A DNA stretch of 5,125 nt, from positions 1 to 5,125 of the forward strand of contig JAKQFZ010000664.1 in NCBI GenBank assembly GCA_029558215.1, given 5' to 3'. Positions 1 through 5,125 of the stretch are shown here, one piece after another. Within the stretch, counting starts at the first letter, position 1, and every line of letters starts with the position of its first letter. A program made the translations under genes and the position numbers. Origin of the DNA: Candidatus Omnitrophota bacterium (GTDB lineage: Bacteria > Hinthialibacterota > Hinthialibacteria > JAKQFZ01). The notes beneath the pieces are model-generated. The model saw nothing but the letters and a program-made list of their open reading frames with translations, had not been told where the DNA came from and made no database searches.

Positions 1-1254
1 GGACGGATTGTCGAGCCTCACTCGCACGGAGAAGGGTTCACCCTGTCTGACAGAAAGCATTGATGGCACGATGGACAATGCAACCGAACCTTGGGGAATG
101 CGATCCCGTTGCTGCTTTCTGGCATTGCGCAGAGTAGCGTAGGGAGAGAGGGGCTCTCCGGAAGGATTGACTCGCACTGTTGCTGAAAGCACACCATCGC
201 CTTCAATTTTCGGTTGCCCAAGAATGTCTTCCCCTTTCGCTTCCAGATATGTCCATGGAAGACCGAGAGGATCCAATTCTGCCAGACTGACATTCGCATC
301 TCTTCCCACAAAACGGATGGTCGTGGCAGAACTGGGTTCAACAGCTTCAAACTGGATCTGCCCGAAACTTCCCTTGAAGCGCCGGGTGTCTCCATCCATC
401 ATGTGAACATGGTAGAAGGCCAGACCTTTGTCAGGCAAAGATCGGTTCACCATCAAACGATATTCCGCGTTGGGTTGGATCAAGACATTGCTGGCGCTCT
501 TAACTGCAGCAGAAGCCTCTTCGCCCGCTGGTTCAACCACGGCCAGAAATCTCGGATCGTAAGACAGAGTGACTCCCAGTTTGTCGAATCGCAATTCCTT
601 GGGGTTCTCCAAATTGAGGTTCAGCACAAAACGCTGTCCCACTGAGACGATGTTGGACGACGGGCTTAAATAGAGAATCGCCCGTTCCGAGGGCGCGGCC
701 TGCACTTGTCCCGTAGCCGTTCTCGCTCCTGGAGGAGACGGTGGCGCGGGAGCGTCAGGAGAAGGTCCGACTATCTCCAAACCACCGGAACCCGGCTGTC
801 CGGATCCTGACTCACGCCTGCTGCGACCGTCACCCCGGCGATCCGAAGATCGTCCGGAGTCTCCGGAAGTTGGTTGACTCGGTGTTGAAGTCCTTTCTTC
901 GGAGTCTCTCTCTGAACTACGTCGAGCGCGTTCCTCTTCAATTCGCCTTCGGTCTTGGTCCGTGCTGCTCGTTCTTCTGCTGGTGTCAGTGCTTCTGGAG
1001 TTTTCCGTCGTCCCGGTGTTCCGAGTCGTCGTGCTCTCGCTGCGTTGTCTTTCGGAACGGTAACTGGTGCTCGACCTTCGGTTGTCTCCAAATAAGTCAT
1101 CATCGCTCGAGCGATCTCGGCTGCTCTGTGCCAAAAGCATGGGGCGTTCCTGGATAGATAAGGCCGATGTGGAATCTTCCAATGCCTGAGCAGTGGAGAC
1201 CACACATTCCGCCACCAGGAAACATGCAATGAGAAGCGTTAAAGCAAACCGCAT
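1..1254 (-). CDS. Secreted cohesin-domain protein, 3' end beyond the window (partial)
   Basis: The frame is open for 418 codons from an ATG at 1254 to the window edge, with no stop. The first 24 residues form a clear signal peptide: an Arg after Met, a hydrophobic core (FALTLLIACFLVA) and a likely AQA|LE cleavage site, so the protein is exported. Residues about 45-158 are low complexity, dominated by Ser, Arg, Thr, Asp, Glu and Gly, followed by a Pro/Ala-rich linker (about 163-189). Residues about 191-350 resemble a cohesin domain: SPSSNIVSVGQRFVLNLNLE, then LSYDPRFLAVVEP (230-242), then GSFGQIQFEA (295-304), matching the family pattern of VGxxFxVxVxV, LxYDPxxLxVV and GxxxxIxFxA. A second cohesin-like start (VALSIVPSMLSVRQGEPFSV) begins near residue 389 and is cut by the edge. 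A weak AGG Shine-Dalgarno lies at 1262-1264. Cohesins bind dockerins in cellulosomes; similar domains also occur in other secreted or surface proteins and in secretin-like proteins. The ligand is unknown. The reading frame is secure and the cohesin call is probable. Confidence 0.85.
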   Translation of the reverse strand, partial: MRFALTLLIACFLVAECVVSTAQALEDSTSALSIQERPMLLAQSSRDRSSDDDLFGDNRRSSTSYRSERQRSESTTTRNTGTTENSRSTDTSRRTSSTDQDRRRIEEERARRSSERDSEERTSTPSQPTSGDSGRSSDRRGDGRSRRESGSGQPGSGGLEIVGPSPDAPAPPSPPGARTATGQVQAAPSERAILYLSPSSNIVSVGQRFVLNLNLENPKELRFDKLGVTLSYDPRFLAVVEPAGEEASAAVKSASNVLIQPNAEYRLMVNRSLPDKGLAFYHVHMMDGDTRRFKGSFGQIQFEAVEPSSATTIRFVGRDANVSLAELDPLGLPWTYLEAKGEDILGQPKIEGDGVLSATVRVNPSGEPLSPYATLRNARKQQRDRIPQGSVALSIVPSMLSVRQGEPFSVRVRLDNPS

Positions 1255-1393
1255 CTTGATACCTGGGTTAATCTCGTGGCTTTGTGTACTCATCAGAATC
1301 ATCTCCATTCACATCCAGAACAGAGCCAAGAGTCCGTCGCAACGCCACTCACTTCCCAATCCCACGAGCCAAACTCCGGCACTTGGCCAAAGT

Positions 1394-1429
1394 TTGAGAT
1401 ATTCCTTTAACTCCGAAAGCATATCTCAA
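1394..1429. repeat. Inverted repeat overlapping the promoter, candidate operator
   Basis: The arms TTGAGATAT (1394-1402) and ATATCTCAA (1421-1429) are perfect 9-bp inverted copies separated by 18 bases. The inner bases CTTT (1405-1408) and AAAG (1416-1419) are also complementary. The upstream arm covers the first half of the candidate -10 element and part of the spacer. The other arm falls just past the expected transcription start. This placement suits a dimeric repressor, although a stem-loop in DNA or RNA is also possible. No T-tract follows on either strand, so it is not a typical terminator. Confidence 0.5.
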
Positions 1430-1446
1430 GTAAATCCTAGAGTCAA
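1418..1446 (-). promoter_or_regulatory. Candidate sigma-70-type promoter of the cohesin gene
   Basis: Read on the minus strand, a -35 element TTGACT (1446-1441, five of six consensus bases) is followed by exactly 17 bases and a -10 element TATGCT (1423-1418, four of six). Transcription would start near 1411, giving a leader of about 155 bases before the ATG at 1254. The direction and location fit the cohesin gene. It was identified by eye only, so moderate confidence. Confidence 0.5.
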
Positions 1447-1739
1447 GCGTTTTGTGCAGCATAGACAGTCAGCTGGCAGAAAGACCCTTTCTTCTGTTCA
1501 AATCAAGCTCACCTGAGTCTTTCTTGGGTACTACCTTTCCAGTGCATATTGTCACAGGCTCTCTCAATAGGAAAGCCTCAGACATCAGAATATACCCAAT
1601 ATCTTGTACTCAGGCAACTGAAAAGAAACAACTTGCCCATATTCTCGATACACACATCGTCAAAGCATAATGGCATAGGCCTCCTCTCCCGTCCACCCTC
1701 TTTTATTTCTTGACGAATCCGGCTATGATTCACTTCAAT

Positions 1740-2636
1740 ATGAGACCAGAAGGGAAATATCTTCAGGAGTTTTCCGACTTTTTGACCGTGGAACGCGGGC
1801 TGTCGAAACGCACCCGTGAAGCCTATCTGATAGACTTGGAAAATTTCCGGCAGTACTGCTCAGGACACGGCCTGGCCATTCCAAAAGATATTGACTGTGT
1901 CGAAGTCAGTCGCTATGTCCTTGACCTTCAGGCATCGGGAAGAACTCCTGCCACGGTAGGCAGGGCTCAGTCGAGTCTCAGGCAGTTTTTTCGCTTTTTG
2001 GTTCATGAGAAGATTACCGATCAGGATCCCACCGTCCACCTGCGCTCCCCAAAACAGATCAAGCACCTGCCTCAGTTCTTGACTCAGGAAGAGATGGAAA
2101 GGCTCCTGGCCGCCCCCGATGCGACCGATCCCAGAGGGATTCGGGATCGAACGATGCTCGAGGTTCTCTATGCGACAGGGCTGCGGATTTCAGAACTCCT
2201 GTCACTCAGGATCGAGGATGTAGATTTGCGTTTGGGGTTTGTCAGAACCCGAGGCAAGGGGGACAAGGAACGAATCATCCCCATGCACTCACAGGCTGTG
2301 TCCCTGCTTCAGGATTATATCGAGAACACCCGAACAGTTTTCGACAAGGGCATCGGTGGAACTGTTGTTTTCCTCAATCCCTCCGGCAGGCGTCTTTCTC
2401 GAATGGGGTTCTGGAAGATTCTCCGAAAATGGGGTCTCAAAGCAGGTATTGCCAAATCGTTTTCCCCACATACACTCAGGCACTCTTTCGCGACACATCT
2501 GCTTCAAGGAGGCGCTGATCTGCGTTCCATTCAGGAACTGCTGGGTCATTCAGACATATCAACGACTCAGACCTACACCCATGTCGAACAGAATCGGCTG
2601 CGCGAAGTGCATCGGCGTCACCATCCTCGCAGTTGA
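1740..2636 (+). CDS. xerD: Site-specific tyrosine recombinase XerD
   Basis: XerD works with XerC at the chromosomal dif site near the replication terminus. It resolves chromosome dimers to monomers before division and is normally activated by FtsK. The 298-residue protein has an N-terminal SAM-like core-binding domain (about 1-95, FLTVERGLSKRTREAYLIDL) and a C-terminal catalytic domain. All active-site residues are visible: R149 in ATGLRISE, K173 in RGKGDKERIIP, H244 and R247 in SPHTLRHSFATHLL, H270 in LGHSD, and nucleophile Y279 in TQTYTHV. The C-terminus, LREVHRRHHPRS, is typical of XerD rather than XerC. The ATG at 1740 was chosen because it gives the usual length and places the catalytic residues almost exactly at E. 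coli XerD positions. In-frame starts at 1725 (ATG) and 1710 (TTG) would add 5 or 10 residues, and none of the three has a clear Shine-Dalgarno. No phage, integron or insertion-sequence genes are nearby, so a housekeeping role is likely. No xerC is in the window. Confidence 0.95.
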   Translation: MRPEGKYLQEFSDFLTVERGLSKRTREAYLIDLENFRQYCSGHGLAIPKDIDCVEVSRYVLDLQASGRTPATVGRAQSSLRQFFRFLVHEKITDQDPTVHLRSPKQIKHLPQFLTQEEMERLLAAPDATDPRGIRDRTMLEVLYATGLRISELLSLRIEDVDLRLGFVRTRGKGDKERIIPMHSQAVSLLQDYIENTRTVFDKGIGGTVVFLNPSGRRLSRMGFWKILRKWGLKAGIAKSFSPHTLRHSFATHLLQGGADLRSIQELLGHSDISTTQTYTHVEQNRLREVHRRHHPRS

Positions 2637-2860
2637 TCTTTGGTTTCCCTGTGAACCAGACTCCATGAAAACTCGTCTCTTCAGCAAAAAGGCAACGGGT
2701 ACAAGTGGGCACAGCCCGTGCATGCCCGGGCACTAACCTGCTCAGAAACTTTCCTTTGACAAAGACCAAACCCCTTCTGGCATCGTTATTACCAAGAACG
2801 AGGATGCGGTGAGGAAGTGTGCATCTTTCCCCACCTGATTTTGTGATGATTGACTTGCAG
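2637..2860. other. Non-coding gap between xerD and the propeller gene
   Basis: No gene is supported here. A perfect -35 hexamer TTGACA occurs at 2756-2761, but no acceptable -10 lies 15-19 bases downstream. A weak extended -10 (TG-T-GATGAT, 2842-2850) is a second possible promoter part for the downstream gene. The only symmetry noticed is the 10-bp palindrome TGCCCGGGCA (2723-2732). No stem followed by a T-run was found after xerD, so its transcript end is unclear. Confidence 0.4.
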
Positions 2861-2890
2861 GCATCCCCCTCGGATGCAAGGAGAGAAGGA
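2861..2890 (+). promoter_or_regulatory. Hairpin abutting the ribosome binding site of the propeller gene
   Basis: GCATCC (2861-2866) and GGATGC (2872-2877) form a perfect 6-bp stem with a 5-base loop. The Shine-Dalgarno AAGGAG (2878-2883) starts on the very next base and lies seven bases before the ATG at 2891. The ribosome binding site settles the start codon. The hairpin could influence ribosome access, but a role is only inferred. An alternative pairing, CTTGCA (2854-2859) with TGCAAG (2875-2880), would bury the first three bases of the Shine-Dalgarno. Confidence 0.45.
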
Positions 2891-4999
2891 ATGTCTTTGA
2901 AGAGATATCTGATTGTGGTCAGTGTGTTTTGTCTCTGGGCTTCGCTTGCCGGTTCACTTGAATGGCGTGAGTTCGGTCCTCCGGGAGCAACCTTGCTCAA
3001 TGTGGTTCGAGGCACTGGTTGGGTCTATGCTTTTGGAAGGGATCAGGTATACAAGTCAAATGACGCCGGTTTGACTTGGCAGAACATGCCCCAAGTTCCT
3101 TTGGTTCAGGGCGACTATCTCGTGGACGGCATTGTCTTCGGAGCCACTGAACAGGCGATCCTGGCGGTGAGAAGTTCAAAAGGCATCCTTCGATGGGATG
3201 TCGCTTCAAACTCATGGATCGAAGTCAACCAAGGGATCACCCCACCCACACCTCCCTACGGATGGCAGTTCATCGGGATCAGTGCCGCAACTCCCGCATC
3301 CACCCGTGCCTTTGCCGGTGTCTCCACAGGACTCTTTTACAGCGACGACTTTGGCGACAGCTGGCACAAGGTATCTGCCAACTATGCTTTTCAGGGGATC
3401 GCGGCAGCGGCGGATGGTTCGGTCTACTATGACTCCGGATCGTCACAGCAAACCCAGCCTTTCCGACTTGAAAGTGATCTGACGACTTTGACTGGTTTCA
3501 CGATGAGACCCGGTCTGCCTCAGAATCGAGCTATCTATGGAACGATTGCTCCGAACCCTGAGAACCCTTTGGAACTTCTTTTTGTCGAGTCTGTGGACAA
3601 CAAGGCCTACTACAGCACCGATCGAGGTGAGACCTGGAGCAGTCCGGCTTTGGGAACCGTCCCACAGGGAGCTACAAGTGCAGGATGGCTCAACGGAACA
3701 CCCATCGTCTTCTCGGAATCATCTGCCTATTCCCTGAACAAGCAGACCCAGACCTGGAGTCTTCTGTGGACTCGCCCAGTCGCCGACCAATACAAGGTCA
3801 TAGCTGCGAACGCGAACACGCTGCTTCTATGGGGGCTTCAGACAAACATCTGGCGCTCGACCAACGAGGGTTCCACGTGGGCGTCAGCATCATCCGGAAT
3901 GCACTCCTGGGGAAGTGTTCGAGCCATCGCCGTCGCCGAGGAAACACCCCGCTCCATCTATGTCGGCCTGAGCACATCGGGAGTCTGGCGAACACGAGAC
4001 GATGGCAAGACCTGGAGCAATGCTGTTGATGGAATTGTCGCTGACCCATACTACGGGATCAGCGTGAGAACACTTGAAGTGAATCCAGCCAATTCAGAGC
4101 ATCTTCTGGTCGCAACTGAAGAGACAGGCGGCACCGGTTCGCTGTACTCGACAACGAATGGGGGGAATCTGTGGTCGAAGGTTACCTGGGAGAACACGTC
4201 CATCGTCAACGATCTTCTCTTTGTTCCAACCCAGACCAACATCGTCCTCGCGGCGTTGGTTGGAAATGGCATTTGGCGGAGCATCAACGGCGGGACAACC
4301 TGGACGAAAATCATCGGCTTGCCGGATGTGAACAACGCGACGACATTCACTTGCGAGGCCGGTGGGCGAATCTTCTGCGGCGTCATTGGCGGCTTCGACT
4401 ATCCCAATGATTACTACTACAGCGACAATGCAGGTGAGACTTGGAGTCGTGGCGCGGGCGCGCCGCTGGTAAAGTCGTTCGCTTCAGATCCGACCCAACC
4501 CGGAAGAGTCATGGCGGGAACCGGTTGGTGGGGCTCAGGCAGTGGCCTGTACTTCACCGCAAACAACGGAACCGAATGGAACGCCGCCAACACAGGGTTG
4601 CCCATCAACTGGGGTGGCACCTACCCTGAAGCGGACAGCCTTATTGCGATCCCTGGCAATGCGGGCGGTTACTGTCTGGCCATGGGGAATGGCGTCTACC
4701 AGACTCAGAATGAAGGCACCTCCTGGACGAAGATAACCGGCTCCGAGCCGATTCAGGCAAGCGTACTTGCTTATTCAACCCGCAACCAAGGAACCGTGTT
4801 TTGCGGCTCCTCGGTCAACGGCCTCTGGTACGCCCAGTTGGTCGAACCTCTGCCAACGTTCACCCCAACTCCGCAGGTCAGTTGGGATCTCAATGACGAC
4901 GGTGTGATCGACTCTCTCGACCTTCTGCTTCTGTCTGTAGACTGGGGAAGCAATTTCGACACTAGCGATCTGCTCCGACTGCTCGACACTCTGAAGTGA
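2891..4999 (+). CDS. Secreted Asp-box beta-propeller protein with C-terminal dockerin-like module
   Basis: The start at 2891 follows a strong Shine-Dalgarno and begins a signal peptide (MSLKRYLIVVSVFCLWASLA, likely cut at AGS|LEW near residue 22). Frames open upstream to a GTG at 2819 would spoil this signal. The 702-residue product has ten clear Asp-box motifs of the form S-x-D/N-x-G-x-T-W, beginning near residues 56, 151, 242, 323, 368, 420, 464, 511, 556 and 605. Degenerate ones lie near 103, 193 and 282, and a last strand (GLWYAQL) near 646. The average spacing of about 45 residues fits a beta-propeller of about 14 blades, possibly two seven-bladed units. The C-terminus carries a Thr-Pro linker (PLPTFTPTPQ) and one dockerin-type calcium loop, DLNDDGVIDSLD (666-677), with the second half degenerate. 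Such propellers occur in sortilin-like, YCF48-like and GH74 proteins. No catalytic residues can be assigned and the function is unknown. It is probably extracellular, attached or assembled through the C-terminal module. It lies 254 bases after xerD and is probably transcribed separately. Confidence 0.92.
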   Translation: MSLKRYLIVVSVFCLWASLAGSLEWREFGPPGATLLNVVRGTGWVYAFGRDQVYKSNDAGLTWQNMPQVPLVQGDYLVDGIVFGATEQAILAVRSSKGILRWDVASNSWIEVNQGITPPTPPYGWQFIGISAATPASTRAFAGVSTGLFYSDDFGDSWHKVSANYAFQGIAAAADGSVYYDSGSSQQTQPFRLESDLTTLTGFTMRPGLPQNRAIYGTIAPNPENPLELLFVESVDNKAYYSTDRGETWSSPALGTVPQGATSAGWLNGTPIVFSESSAYSLNKQTQTWSLLWTRPVADQYKVIAANANTLLLWGLQTNIWRSTNEGSTWASASSGMHSWGSVRAIAVAEETPRSIYVGLSTSGVWRTRDDGKTWSNAVDGIVADPYYGISVRTLEVNPANSEHLLVATEETGGTGSLYSTTNGGNLWSKVTWENTSIVNDLLFVPTQTNIVLAALVGNGIWRSINGGTTWTKIIGLPDVNNATTFTCEAGGRIFCGVIGGFDYPNDYYYSDNAGETWSRGAGAPLVKSFASDPTQPGRVMAGTGWWGSGSGLYFTANNGTEWNAANTGLPINWGGTYPEADSLIAIPGNAGGYCLAMGNGVYQTQNEGTSWTKITGSEPIQASVLAYSTRNQGTVFCGSSVNGLWYAQLVEPLPTFTPTPQVSWDLNDDGVIDSLDLLLLSVDWGSNFDTSDLLRLLDTLK

Positions 5000-5125
5000 G
5001 ACACGGTGAAAAGACATATAAGTCTCCCAGTGACTCAGAGTCCAAGAGAGGCGTGTCATCTACCGATCAAGCATCCAAGCACGCAGGGCAGCTCAGTTTA
5101 TGCTGCGCGGGATGAATTTCGCCCT
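5000..5125. other. Downstream region with no supported gene
   Basis: After the propeller gene's stop codon there are 126 bases without a supported gene. A 6-bp inverted repeat, GACACG (5000-5005) and CGTGTC (5052-5057), encloses smaller complementary segments such as AGAC / GTCT (5012-5025) and GACT / AGTC. The RNA could fold, but no T-tract marks a terminator. In-frame ATGs at 5100 and 5112 lack a Shine-Dalgarno at a useful distance and only a few codons are visible, so a new gene cannot be claimed. Confidence 0.3.

Larger units (their letters stand above)
1255..1739. other. Divergent intergenic region between the cohesin gene and xerD
   Basis: This 485-base stretch separates two divergently transcribed genes. 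Its left part is the likely leader of the cohesin transcript, and the promoter and inverted repeat lie at 1394-1446. A short hairpin, AGAAAG / CTTTCT with a 3-base loop, sits at 1478-1492. No convincing xerD promoter was found: CATAAT at 1666-1671 resembles a -10 box but has no matching -35 at normal spacing. Short plus-strand open frames here (1193-1516 and 1452-1670) show no recognisable protein character and no ribosome binding site. No tRNA-like structure was seen. Confidence 0.6.

Noticed and set aside
528..540. GGTTCAACC resembling a tRNA T-loop
   Set aside because: It lies inside the cohesin gene and has no matching acceptor, D or anticodon arms around it.
214..1229. Other open frames on both strands within 1-1254, such as minus 771-1229, minus 18-395 and plus 214-645
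   Set aside because: They overlap the longer minus-strand frame that has a signal peptide and cohesin-like motifs. They are shadows produced by its biased composition and have no coherent domains.
1193..1670. Two short plus-strand open frames (1193-1516 and 1452-1670)
   Set aside because: They lack ribosome binding sites and recognisable protein character. The first overlaps the signal peptide region of the minus-strand gene and both lie across its promoter.
1655..1690. A dif-like site (AGCATAATGGCATAGG) just upstream of xerD
   Set aside because: Only the inner part of the XerC arm (GCATAA) matches. The expected XerD arm (TTATGTTAAAT-like) is absent, and dif is not normally placed beside xerD.
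2641..2660. A terminator hairpin after xerD (TGGTT / AACCA)
   Set aside because: The stem is only five A/T-rich pairs with no following T-run, so it does not qualify as an intrinsic terminator.
2756..2784. A strong promoter based on the perfect TTGACA at 2756-2761
   Set aside because: The positions 15-19 bases downstream offer only poor -10 matches (for example GGCATC or CATCGT), so a promoter cannot be supported.
2476..3015. A 179-codon minus-strand open frame spanning the end of xerD and the start of the propeller gene
   Set aside because: It overlaps two well-supported genes and covers the ribosome binding site of the second. The protein shows no motif, signal peptide or fold pattern.
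2891..4999. Calling the propeller protein a GH74 xyloglucanase because of its size, Asp boxes and dockerin-like tail
   Set aside because: The N-terminal blade lacks the characteristic GH74 pattern around its catalytic Asp (as I recall it, YARTDxGGAYRW), and no second catalytic Asp can be placed. Asp boxes occur in many unrelated propellers.
5088..5106. Hairpin GCAGC / GCTGC near the right edge as a terminator for the propeller gene
   Set aside because: The stem is short, is not followed by a T-tract and has competing pairings with the neighbouring CGCAG / CTGCG.

Overview
The window looks like chromosomal DNA from an uncultured, probably Gram-negative bacterium of moderate GC. Two of its three genes encode secreted proteins with cellulosome-type modules: a cohesin-like fold in one, and a dockerin-type calcium loop after a short Thr-Pro linker in the other. 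As general background, such modules outside classical cellulosomes are common in large-genome environmental lineages, for example Planctomycetes-type or candidate-phylum bacteria. The phylum cannot be fixed from this sequence and the suggestion is an inference.

Layout. (1) Positions 1254 to 1, minus strand: a long open frame that runs off the left edge. It encodes a secreted protein with a signal peptide, an unusual Ser/Arg/Asp/Glu/Thr-rich low-complexity stretch, one full cohesin-like domain and the start of a second. (2) Positions 1255-1739: a divergent intergenic region. It holds a good sigma-70-type promoter for the cohesin gene, with a 9-bp perfect inverted repeat overlapping its -10 element, so it looks like an operator. 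(3) Positions 1740-2636, plus strand: xerD, a complete tyrosine site-specific recombinase with all six catalytic residues and the XerD-type C-terminus. (4) Positions 2637-2890: a non-coding gap ending in a small hairpin directly against a strong Shine-Dalgarno sequence. (5) Positions 2891-4999, plus strand: a secreted protein of 702 residues with ten clear and about three degenerate Asp-box (BNR-like) motifs at roughly 45-residue spacing, then a Thr-Pro linker and a single dockerin-like EF-hand loop. (6) Positions 5000-5125: no gene that can be supported.

How they fit together. xerD is a housekeeping gene for chromosome dimer resolution and has no obvious link to its neighbours. The two secreted proteins on either side of it could be binding partners (a cohesin receptor and a dockerin-tagged beta-propeller), which is the most interesting possibility here. 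The evidence for that pairing is only module type and proximity. No CRISPR array, tRNA, rRNA, insertion sequence or convincing intrinsic terminator was found.
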